12,859 nucleotides of DNA. It comes from CAVSUR01 sp052143655 (GTDB lineage: Bacteria; Actinomycetota; Actinomycetes; Streptosporangiales; Streptosporangiaceae). Positions within the stretch are counted from its first letter, which is position 1, and each line of letters begins with the position of its first letter. The stretch covers positions 1-12,859 of the forward strand of contig JBKQSL010000345.1 of assembly GCA_052143655.1 (NCBI GenBank). Direction: 5' to 3'. The translations under genes were made by a program, and so were the position numbers. Positions 1-7,716 of the stretch are shown here, in pieces. The notes under the pieces were generated by a model. That model was not told the origin of the DNA. It was given only the letters and a program-made list of their open reading frames with translations, and made no database searches.

Positions 1-26
1 GGCAGCTCTCGAAGGGGCCCCATTTC

Positions 27-1757
<1,731 letters not shown>

Positions 1758-1758
1758 C

Positions 1759-3174
1759 GTGACGACCGCCGACTACACCGAGAAGATTCCCAACAACGTC
1801 AGCTTGCACGAGGACCGGCGGCTGCAGCGGGCGCTGGAGTCCTGGCAGCCCAATTTCCTTTCCTGGTGGCAGGCCATGGGGCCGACCCTGCCGACCGAGG
1901 ACGTTTACCTGCGCACGGCGGTGAATGTCGGCCGCCAGGGCTGGGCCCATTTCGGCCACGTCGTCATGAAGGACTACCGGTGGGGCATCTTCCTGGCCGA
2001 GCGTGACCTCGACCGGCGCATCGCCTTCGGCGAGCACAAGGGCGAGCCAGCCTGGCAGAAGGTGCCGGGGGAATACCGGTCGGAGCTGCGGCGGCTGATC
2101 GTGATCCAGGGCGACACCGAGCCGGCCTCAGTGGAGCAGCAGCGCAACCTGGGCGCCACCGCGCCGAGCCTGTACGACCTGCGCAACCTGTTCCAGGTCA
2201 ACGTGGAAGAAGGCCGCCATCTGTGGGCGATGGTGTACCTGCTGCACGCCTACTTCGGCCGGGAGGGACGCGAGGAGGCCGAGGAGTTGCTGCACCGAAA
2301 CTCGGGCAGCGAGGACAGCCCGCGGATCCTGGGCGCCTTCAACGAGGAGACCCCGGACTGGCTGTCGTTCTTCATGTTCACCTACTTCACCGACCGGGAC
2401 GGCAAGTACCAGCTCGGCACGCTGAAGGAGTCGGCGTTCGACCCGCTGTCGCGCACCTGTGAGTTCATGCTCAAGGAAGAGGCGCACCACATGTTCGTGG
2501 GCACGACCGGGGTGGACCGGGTCGTCGAGCGCACCGCGGCGGTGATGCTCGAGAACAGCACCGATGACGTGGTGGCGCACGGGGCGATCCCGCTGAGCGT
2601 GATCCAGAAGTACCTGAACTTCCACTACTCGGTCTCGCTGGACCTGTTCGGCTCGGACACCTCGACCAACGTGGCGAACTATTACACCGCGGGCCTCAAG
2701 GGCCGGTGGTCCGAGGAGCGCCGTAAGGACGGCCACAAGCTCACCAGCGACTCGATCATGGTCGACTCGGTCAGCGACGGCCAGATCGGCCAGACCGAGG
2801 TGGCCGCGCTCGTCGGCCTCAACACCGACCTGCGCGGTGAGTACATTTCCGACTGCCAGAACGGCGTCAAGCGATGGAACCGGATCCTCGCGGAAGCCGG
2901 GCTGCGGACCCGGCTCCAGCTGCCGCACGTGGCGTTCAACCGGAGGGTAGGGGCGTTCGCCGGTATCGAGGCCACGCCGGACGGCGAGCTGCTGCCAGCC
3001 GGCGAATGGGAACGGCGCAAGGGCGAGTGGCTGCCGACCGATGTCGACAAGACTTACGTTCGGTCGCTGATGCGGCCGGTCTACCAGCGGGGCAAGATCG
3101 CGGCGTGGCTCGCGCCGCCCCGGTCCGGGATCAACGGCCAGCCGTTCGACTACGACTACGTCCACCTCGCCTGA
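1759..3174 (+). CDS. boxB: BoxB, benzoyl-CoA 2,3-epoxidase oxygenase component (di-iron)
   Basis: Oxygenase of the aerobic benzoyl-CoA pathway. It uses O2 and electrons from the reductase BoxA to form 2,3-epoxybenzoyl-CoA, the BoxC substrate. The 471 residues match the family length (about 470-475). Class I di-iron ligands are visible from the GTG at 1759: E121 in GDTEPASVEQQ, E151 and H154 in VNVEEGRH, D212 in FTDRDGK, E241 and H244 in LKEEAHHMF. These are offset by about one from the ligand set I recall for the Azoarcus enzyme. The GTG at 1759 is preferred over the in-frame GTG at 1729 because it gives the family N terminus, avoids overlap with boxC, and has a GGAAG at 1744-1748. No boxA follows: the next gene downstream is on the opposite strand, so the reductase must be upstream of the window or elsewhere. 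Confidence 0.95.
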   Translation: MTTADYTEKIPNNVSLHEDRRLQRALESWQPNFLSWWQAMGPTLPTEDVYLRTAVNVGRQGWAHFGHVVMKDYRWGIFLAERDLDRRIAFGEHKGEPAWQKVPGEYRSELRRLIVIQGDTEPASVEQQRNLGATAPSLYDLRNLFQVNVEEGRHLWAMVYLLHAYFGREGREEAEELLHRNSGSEDSPRILGAFNEETPDWLSFFMFTYFTDRDGKYQLGTLKESAFDPLSRTCEFMLKEEAHHMFVGTTGVDRVVERTAAVMLENSTDDVVAHGAIPLSVIQKYLNFHYSVSLDLFGSDTSTNVANYYTAGLKGRWSEERRKDGHKLTSDSIMVDSVSDGQIGQTEVAALVGLNTDLRGEYISDCQNGVKRWNRILAEAGLRTRLQLPHVAFNRRVGAFAGIEATPDGELLPAGEWERRKGEWLPTDVDKTYVRSLMRPVYQRGKIAAWLAPPRSGINGQPFDYDYVHLA

Positions 3175-3204
3175 TTCCTCGCAGCGCCACGGGCCGCCGG
3201 GATT

Positions 3205-3617
3205 TCAGCGGCGTTCCGCGGCGAACAGGACGGTGGTGAAGCTCCTCGTGAAGCTCCCGCCGAAGCGGTTGATGGCGTCTGCGACCCCGCCCCGCAAGCG
3301 CGCCCGCACGCTGGCCGCAAGCGCGGCGTGGTCGCTGTGGGCAAGCAGCTCGCTGAGCCACAGCTCGGTGGCGCAGGTACGGCTCCACCGGAATCGCCGC
3401 ACTTCCAGCTTCCCGAACTCGCCGCAGTGACTTATCCCATCCGTAACAGCCGACCAGTCTGGCTCCGGATCGGTCCGTTTATCTGCGCCGCCGGGCCGAG
3501 AACCTCGTCGATGAGCTCGCCGGGGTAGCCGGGCCTGGTCTGGTCGTAGCGCTCGGCCTCGGCTGCGTACAGGCGCGCTCGCTCAGGGTCGGGAACGTGC
3601 ATCTGCTCGCCCGTCAT
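3205..3617 (-). pseudogene. Collapsed SAM-dependent methyltransferase gene (internal deletion)
   Basis: Read on the minus strand, a good start (ATG at 3617 after GGAGG with 7-base spacing) opens a class I methyltransferase N terminus. RARLYAAEAERYDQTRPGYP and ELIDEVLGPA end near 3490. About 60 unrelated bases later, in another frame, the typical C terminus of the same family resumes from about 3427: GKLEVRRFRWSR, ELWLSELLAHSDH, GGSFTRSFTTVL, stopping at TGA 3205-3207. The middle, including the glycine-rich SAM-binding motif, is missing; relative to the usual 250-270 residues about 140 are lost. The product cannot be a working methyltransferase. The start overlaps the end of the PaaX-like gene by 35 bases, so the intact ancestor was probably coupled to it. 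The family assignment rests on motif memory, not on a search. Confidence 0.75.
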
Positions 3618-4455
3618 TGATGTCCTCCCACTGCCGGATGGCGTCGGCCGACCACTTCGCGTGCCGCCTGGCGAACAGGCGCGCGGCACGCGCGCCGCTC
3701 CACCCGGCCGGCAGCAGGGCAGGCGGCAGGCCGGGATCGACCGACGGGAAGCGGCGCCAGGCGTGCACCAGCCCGGTCAGCCGTACCAGCGGGTCGGGCG
3801 CGGCGGCGGACGCGAACTCGGCGAGGAACTCCTCGTACTGCCGCCCGATCGCGGGCAGGTCCCAGGACTGCGCCACCAGGTCCGACAGGTCGCCGCCGCC
3901 GCGGTGCTCGGCGACGAAGATCTGCCCGCCGGCCACGGCGGCCTGCCGCAGTGCCTGCTCCACCTCTGCCCGGCGCTCGGTGTGGGTGGTGACCCATATG
4001 CCGGGAGCCGGGCTGCCCAGGCCGGCCCAGCCGAGCCGGGTGCGGACGACATGGCGGGCGGACCGGTCGCTCTCGGGGACCCGGGCCAGCACCAGCAGCC
4101 AGCTGCCGTCCCAGTCGCGCTGCGAGCCGGCGAACGCGAAGATCCGCTCCGTCCCCTCGGTCAGCAGCCTGTCGCCGCTGGGGGTGAGCCACCACCGGGT
4201 TCGCCGCCCGAGGCGCTCGGGCCTGATCCAGCCGTCCGCGGCCGTCCGGGCCAGCGCCTGGCGGATGGCCTTCTCCTCGACCCCCAGCCGGGCGAAGGTC
4301 TCGATGAACGCTGACGTCCAGGCCGAGCCGCCCGTCGGCAGCACGAACTCGCCCAGAACGGTGAACAGCAGCCCGCGCGCGCTCGCCGCGCCTGCCGCAT
4401 GCCGCCGCGACAGCAGCGGAACTGCCTGGCCGTCATGCGGGGCTGGGGACGCCAT
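3583..4455 (-). CDS. PaaX-family transcriptional regulator
   Basis: Probable DNA-binding repressor of the PaaX family, whose founding member represses phenylacetate catabolism and is released by phenylacetyl-CoA. From the ATG at 4455 it has 290 residues, close to the family norm. An N-terminal winged helix (about 25-100) reads LLFTVLGEFVLP, FIETFARLGVEEKAIRQALA, then GWIRPERLGRRTRWWLTPSG. The central PaaX domain follows (DWDGSWLLVLARVPESDR, residues about 115-132, then WAGLGSPAPGIWV). The C-terminal domain contains RLTGLVHAWRRFPSVDPGLPPALLP and GWSGARAARLF. The start at 4455 is preceded by AGGAGAGG; an upstream ATG at 4491 would add 12 unconserved residues. It is convergent with boxCB and may respond to an aryl-CoA such as benzoyl-CoA, but that is inference from position only. 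The stop lies inside the start of the methyltransferase remnant. Confidence 0.88.
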   Translation of the reverse strand: MASPAPHDGQAVPLLSRRHAAGAASARGLLFTVLGEFVLPTGGSAWTSAFIETFARLGVEEKAIRQALARTAADGWIRPERLGRRTRWWLTPSGDRLLTEGTERIFAFAGSQRDWDGSWLLVLARVPESDRSARHVVRTRLGWAGLGSPAPGIWVTTHTERRAEVEQALRQAAVAGGQIFVAEHRGGGDLSDLVAQSWDLPAIGRQYEEFLAEFASAAAPDPLVRLTGLVHAWRRFPSVDPGLPPALLPAGWSGARAARLFARRHAKWSADAIRQWEDINDGRADARSRP

Positions 4456-4648
4456 CCGCTCTTCGCCTCTCCTCGGCAGGCCTGCGCGCATCCGCCCCTG
4501 GCCATGTCAGCCAGCGCATGAACGCAGGCCGAGCGGCGAATGACAACGAGCCGATCTTACTGGCGAGACAGGGCATCCCTGCGGAACGCGCGACGCCGCA
4601 TGCTGCGGCTGCGGGCCGCCTGCTCCGGCAGGCCGGCTGGGAGCTGGA
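4456..4648. other. Stretch upstream of the PaaX-like gene with no recognised gene
   Basis: This holds the presumed promoter of the minus-strand PaaX-like gene. A TTGTCA resembling a -35 element reads on the minus strand from 4546 to 4541, but no convincing -10 follows at the right distance. A plus-strand frame opens at the ATG at 4518 but shows no family motif and runs into the ArsR-like remnant in a different frame, so I do not call it a gene. Confidence 0.4.
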
Positions 4649-4868
4649 GTACTTCAGCACAGTGCCGCCGGGCAGCTGGACAGGCTGCGCGAGCGCAACG
4701 GCCAGAACCTCGTGGAGCTGCGCGAGCCCCTGGCGATGGCGCGGCAGTCTGCCACCCAGCACCCTCGCCCTGGCCGGCGCCACGTTCGTCTCGGTGCAGG
4801 CATCGGCGCGCAGCACCCGGATCGCGGAACGGGCTCTGCTGGCCGGTCAACGCCCCGTGCTCGCACCG
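4649..4868 (+). pseudogene. Decayed ArsR-family helix-turn-helix regulator
   Basis: The plus strand carries a broken winged-helix repressor of the ArsR type that usually begins LADPTRRxLLDRL and continues with ERNGQ, an HTH ending TRQSVTKHLAVLE, and GREKLHYLNxxP. Here the pieces run through all three frames. VLQHSAAGQLDRLRERNGQ, then NLVELREPLAMARQSATQH, are read from 4649 to 4762. An extra C at 4763 shifts the frame, and LALAGATFVSV follows (the ancestral LAxLExANxVSV). A further shift gives RNGLCWPVNAP (compare GREKLHYLNAP) to about 4860. The start and the C-terminal third are absent. No protein could be made from it without two frameshifts. The fragment is unlikely to be chance because the successive matches are collinear with the family. 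Such regulators often neighbour SRPBCC or DoxX-like genes, which fits the remnant next door. Confidence 0.65.
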
Positions 4869-4929
4869 GCCGGACCTGACGACCCGGCCGACAGCGTCCA
4901 GTTCGCCGATGGCCGGGTCTTCCCCCTGA

Positions 4930-5096
4930 GAACGGGCGGGCCCCATGAGGTAGCGGGGGTCCCGCCAGCGCGTCGGGTGAGTGCTGGCGCGGAGCAGCGG
5001 GGGAGCCGGGCCTGCCTTGGCGATGCCGAGCGGCGCGATCGCCGGGCCGACGAGCAGCCCGGCGGAACCGGCCAGTTCCATGGTGCCGATACCGTC
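4930..5096 (-). pseudogene. Fragment of a DoxX-like membrane protein gene
   Basis: On the minus strand, codons with strong G/C third-position preference give IGTMELAGSAGLLVGPAIAP and LGIAKAG (5093 to about 5016). This resembles the third helix region of DoxX-like proteins, commonly IGxLELxGAAGLLxGLxxPPLGIAAA. Further along, THPTRWRDPRYLMGPA (4982-4935) resembles the family ending THLRARDPRxxxGPA, but the helix that should lie between is shortened and corrupted. The N-terminal half is missing: the sequence upstream becomes the toxin-antitoxin promoter. No start with a ribosome-binding site is seen. I judge it a truncated relic. The match is from memory of the family, so a short low-complexity coincidence remains possible. 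Confidence 0.45.
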
Positions 5097-5108
5097 GCAC
5101 CAGGTGAC

Positions 5109-5143
5109 CGCGCATACAAGAAGGTATACTTATTGTATGCGCG
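5109..5143. promoter_or_regulatory. Perfect 11-bp inverted repeat, probable toxin-antitoxin operator
   Basis: The left arm CGCGCATACAA (5109-5119) is exactly repeated in reverse complement as TTGTATGCGCG (5133-5143), centred on 5126 inside a GTATAC. Three further pairs (5121-5123 with 5129-5131) extend the dyad inwards. It covers the putative -10 box and the ATG of the antitoxin gene at 5137. That is where an autorepressing ribbon-helix-helix antitoxin would bind. The symmetry is seen directly; the operator function is inferred. Confidence 0.7.
5125..5130 (+). promoter_or_regulatory. Putative -10 box (TATACT) for a leaderless antitoxin transcript
   Basis: TATACT at 5125-5130 ends six bases before the antitoxin ATG at 5137, the spacing expected when transcription starts at the A of the start codon. 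No clear TTGACA-like -35 is seen about 17 bases upstream (AGGTGA at 5102-5107 is a poor match). The only purine-rich tract is AAGG at 5121-5124, inside the presumed promoter, so translation from a leaderless mRNA is likely. Confidence 0.55.
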
Positions 5144-5451
5144 AAACGACCATCCGGCTGGACAGCGCGGTGCGCGATAAGCTCCGCGCACTTGCCGACG
5201 AGGACCATGTCACGCTCGGGGATCTGCTCAGCCGGCTGGCGGAACGCGAGCAGTACCAGCGTGACATGCGGCGTGCCAACGAAGTCATGGACCGGATGCA
5301 GCGCGAGGATCCTGCGGCATGGCAGGAGTACGTGTCCGAGCTGCGCGCATTCGAAGCCGGCACGGCCCGCGACGGGCTGACGGAGGCGGCAGCCGACTGG
5401 CCGGAGTACAACGACGCCGGAAGCGTGACGGGTGCCCTACCAGGCCGGTGA
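5137..5451 (+). CDS. Ribbon-helix-helix antitoxin of a MazF-type module
   Basis: A 104-residue acidic protein immediately upstream of, and overlapping by 20 bases, a MazF/PemK toxin gene. The N terminus MRETTIRLDSAVRDKLRALA looks like a ribbon-helix-helix DNA-binding fold (beta strand TTIRLD, helix A about 10-20, helix B VTLGDLLSRLAERE at 25-38). The remainder (about 40-104) is charged and probably helical then flexible, ending in the acidic DWPEYNDAG; such tails normally wrap and block the toxin. Expected roles are neutralising the toxin and autorepressing through the dyad over its own start codon. The start at 5137 fits the fold and the leaderless promoter; a longer in-frame start at 4981 would read through the DoxX-like remnant and the operator. 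The exact antitoxin subfamily is not certain. Confidence 0.85.
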   Translation: MRETTIRLDSAVRDKLRALADEDHVTLGDLLSRLAEREQYQRDMRRANEVMDRMQREDPAAWQEYVSELRAFEAGTARDGLTEAAADWPEYNDAGSVTGALPGR

Positions 5452-5770
5452 CGTGCTGCTGGCCGACCTGGATCCGGTAGCGGGCCACGAGCAGGGAGGC
5501 CGACGTCCCGTCCTGGTACTGTCCGGCCCCTCCTATAACGAGCTGCGCAACGAGCAGCTCATCGTGGCCGCGATTACCAGCCGCCAGCGCGGGCTGCCCT
5601 TCCACATCCCCGTGGGCGCCGATTCCGGGCTGCGCGCGCCAAGCTGGGTTCAGTCCGAATCGGTCCGGGCGATCTCAGTGCAGCGGGTGATCAGGCAGCT
5701 AGGCCGTGCTCGCCCCCAGACAGTAGCTGAAGTACGTAACCGGGTAGTCAACTTTCTCCGCGACTGGTAA
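5432..5770 (+). CDS. mazF: MazF/PemK-family toxin, probable mRNA endoribonuclease
   Basis: A 112-residue toxin of the MazF/PemK/CcdB fold, expected to cleave mRNA or other RNA at short single-stranded sequences when its antitoxin is degraded. Family motifs occur in order: GDVLLADLDPVAGHEQGGRRP (6-26, with the conserved Arg pair and Pro), VLVLS (27-31), AAITSR (46-51, containing the conserved Thr-Ser), PFHIPV (56-61) and a Q-x-E-S-x-RAIS segment (74-82, SESVRAIS). The length is typical. Translation starts at a GTG (5432) inside the antitoxin gene, in another frame, giving the usual coupled antitoxin-toxin order. No truncation or missing core residue is apparent, so it looks functional. It is an intact module inside a stretch of decayed genes. 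Confidence 0.93.
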   Translation: MPYQAGDVLLADLDPVAGHEQGGRRPVLVLSGPSYNELRNEQLIVAAITSRQRGLPFHIPVGADSGLRAPSWVQSESVRAISVQRVIRQLGRARPQTVAEVRNRVVNFLRDW

Positions 5771-5825
5771 GCGTGGTCGCCGGCCTGAGCCGGGAACCGG
5801 GCGCTCAGGAGCGACGCCGCCGGCC

Positions 5826-6043
5826 GCGACGCCGTGTCGCCGCCGGACAGGTTCGCGGTGAATCGCGAGCCCTGGACCGCACCACGGAAGCGGCACAGCA
5901 GCCGACCAGCCAGGCCCGCCGCCGGGTGCAGGACGCGCCGCAGCCGGACGCCGATCCGCTGGCGCAGCACAGGGCCGTGGCGGCCGTTCCTGGCCGCCGC
6001 CAGGGACGGCGACTTCACCGGGCTGCCTGGTGTCCTGGCGGTG
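5826..6043 (+). pseudogene. Decayed SigJ-type ECF sigma factor (region 4 to start of SnoaL-like domain)
   Basis: Collinear pieces of an actinobacterial ECF sigma factor with a C-terminal SnoaL-like extension are visible. DAVSPPDRFAV (5828-5860) matches the start of region 4 (LDALSPxERxAFVLHD). A deletion then removes the segment that normally reads xDMFxVPFDEIAxIV. In another frame, LDRTTEAAQQ then PTSQARRRVQDAPQPDAD (about 5871-5957) matches the end of region 4 (GRTPxAARQLASRARRRVQ). After QHRAVAA, a further shift gives FLAAARDGDFTGL (5987-6025), the linker to the SnoaL-like domain, ending at about 6043. Regions 2 and most of the C-terminal domain are gone. Two frame changes and one deletion make it non-functional. 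It accounts for most of the 386 bases between the toxin and protease genes. Confidence 0.7.
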
Positions 6044-6156
6044 GCCAAAAGGCCAAGATCGGCCAACTGGCTCTTCCCGTGATCGGCCGCGCCGCCGTAC
6101 TGTTGGACCGCCGAATCGTTTCAGCTGGCTGGAGCCGTGACGGTTTGGGGGAGCGG

Positions 6157-7701
6157 ATGACCGGTGACGCACCGCAAGACGTGCCGGCTACTGCCGCAGG
6201 CGGTGCCGCGCACAGTCTCGCGCGTGCGAGGCTATCGGCCAAGCCGCTCATCAGCCCGCTGCTGCGGGCCGACAGCGGCGCTTCGCAGGCCGACCGCGAG
6301 AGGCTGGTCTACTCAGCCGGTGACCGGGTCGCGGTGCTCGTCGAGCTGAACGTCACGCACGGGATCGCGGCGGCACGGCAGAGCTTCCTCAGCCTGTTCA
6401 CTGCCACGTTCGCCGGCGTCAGCGCGCCCGAGCCCATTCCGATCGCCCGGCAGTACCTGCGCTGCCTGCTCACTCAGGATCAGGTCAAGCAGCTTGGCGA
6501 TGCCGACCGCAGCGGGCCGCACTCGATCTTCAGGATCTGGCCGGACTACCGGCTGATCGCGCACACCGACCGCTCGGTGTCGACGGTGAAGGCCGACGCT
6601 GCGGCGCGCAGCTACGGCACGACCGGTGGCGGCATCGTGTGGGCGGTCATCGACTCCGGCATCGACCAGAGTCACCCGCACTTCTCCTGCCCGGGCATCG
6701 GGCCGAACCTCGCCGACGAGCGAGTTGCCGGGGCGCACCGTGACTTCACCCCGCTGCTGGGCTTGGGCACTGCCCCCGGCGACGACCCGAAGCCGGCCCT
6801 GCAGGACAACTTCGGCCACGGCACGCACATTGCCGGCATCATCGCCGGGTCGATGCCCCCGCCGCCCGCCGTGGTCAAGATCGCCGCGAACCAGCCGACG
6901 AGCGACGACATGCCGGCCTGGGTCGAGCGCACGCTCGAGCCGGGCTCCGCCCTGACGGGCATGGCGCCCAAGACCCGGCTGCTCAGCCTCAAGGTGCTCG
7001 ACGATGACGGCGACACCTCATCGAGCGTGGTCATCGCCGCCCTGGACTACGTCCGCACCGTCAACGCTGACGGCCGTCAGGTGATTCACGGGGTCAACCT
7101 GTCGATCGGCTGCGACTGGTACCCGGACGAGTACGCGGCGGGCCAGAGCCCGTTGTGCCGCGCTGTCAACGAGCTGGTCAGCAGCGGCGTCGTGGTGGTC
7201 GTGTCCGCGGGCAACAGCGGCGCAGGCGGCACGCTGACGGGCGGGAGCGGCGATGTCAGCGGGCAGCTGTCGACGATCACCGACCCGGGTAACGCCGCGA
7301 AGGCGATCACCGTCGGCTCGACGCATCGCTTCGCGCCGCACACTTACGGCATCAGCTATACCTCCTCGAAGGGGCCGACGCTGGACGGGCGGCTCAAGCC
7401 CGATCTGGTCGCGCCCGGCGAGCGGATCACGTCGGCGGCGGCCGGCGCGATGCGGGCCGGCATCGGCCCGCTCGCCGGCGATCCGGGGATCGCGGCATAC
7501 GTGGAGGACAGCGGCACGTCGATGGCGGCGCCGCACGTCTCCGGCGCGATCGCGGCGTTCCTGTCGGTCCGGTCGGAGTTCATCGGTCAGCCGGACGAGG
7601 TGAAGCGGCTGTTCTGCCAGAACGCCACGTCGCTCGGCCGGCACGAGTTCTACCAGGGCGGGGGCATGCTCGACCTGATGCGCGTGCTCTCCAGCGTCTA
7701 G
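6157..7701 (+). CDS. Intracellular-type subtilisin-like (S8) serine protease with prodomain-like N terminus
   Basis: A 514-residue peptidase with the complete catalytic set: D166 in AVIDSGIDQSHPHF, H221 in FGHGTHIAGIIAG, oxyanion N353 in VSAGNSG, and S455 in DSGTSMAAPHVSGA. DLVAPGE (416-422) is the usual segment before the serine. No signal peptide or membrane helix is seen, so it probably acts inside the cell. Residues about 50-155 resemble an I9-like inhibitory propeptide (RVAVLVELN, RCLLTQDQVKQLGDAD, IFRIWPDYRLIAHTDRSV), suggesting self-activation. A family-atypical insert (about 232-265, with PPPP) follows the His motif. The ATG at 6157 is chosen because a GGGGGAG sits 4-10 bases upstream; an open frame extends back to 5773 but translates the sigma-factor remnant. 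The alpha/beta-hydrolase gene follows after 15 bases, so the two are likely co-expressed. The substrate is unknown. Confidence 0.9.
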   Translation: MTGDAPQDVPATAAGGAAHSLARARLSAKPLISPLLRADSGASQADRERLVYSAGDRVAVLVELNVTHGIAAARQSFLSLFTATFAGVSAPEPIPIARQYLRCLLTQDQVKQLGDADRSGPHSIFRIWPDYRLIAHTDRSVSTVKADAAARSYGTTGGGIVWAVIDSGIDQSHPHFSCPGIGPNLADERVAGAHRDFTPLLGLGTAPGDDPKPALQDNFGHGTHIAGIIAGSMPPPPAVVKIAANQPTSDDMPAWVERTLEPGSALTGMAPKTRLLSLKVLDDDGDTSSSVVIAALDYVRTVNADGRQVIHGVNLSIGCDWYPDEYAAGQSPLCRAVNELVSSGVVVVVSAGNSGAGGTLTGGSGDVSGQLSTITDPGNAAKAITVGSTHRFAPHTYGISYTSSKGPTLDGRLKPDLVAPGERITSAAAGAMRAGIGPLAGDPGIAAYVEDSGTSMAAPHVSGAIAAFLSVRSEFIGQPDEVKRLFCQNATSLGRHEFYQGGGMLDLMRVLSSV

Positions 7702-7716
7702 CCGAAATGAGCAGAG

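Noticed and set aside
2128..3165. A 345-codon open frame on the minus strand opposite boxB
   Set aside because: It is rich in Arg, Val and His with no family motif and lies wholly opposite a well-supported gene. Long antisense frames are expected at this GC content.
4518..5180. A 220-codon plus-strand frame upstream of and into the toxin-antitoxin module
   Set aside because: It shows ArsR-like residues only over a short middle part, passes the DoxX-like relic antisense and overlaps the antitoxin start. It is an accident of GC-rich relic sequence.
6042..6055. TGGCC-AAAA-GGCCA mini hairpin after the sigma-factor relic
   Set aside because: A five-base stem without a T-tract is too short to support as a terminator or operator.
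5773..6156. N-terminal extension of the protease by 128 residues
   Set aside because: The added residues are Arg/Gln-rich and match sigma-factor pieces, and the start at 6157 has a strong GGGGGAG ribosome-binding site and begins the protease family sequence.
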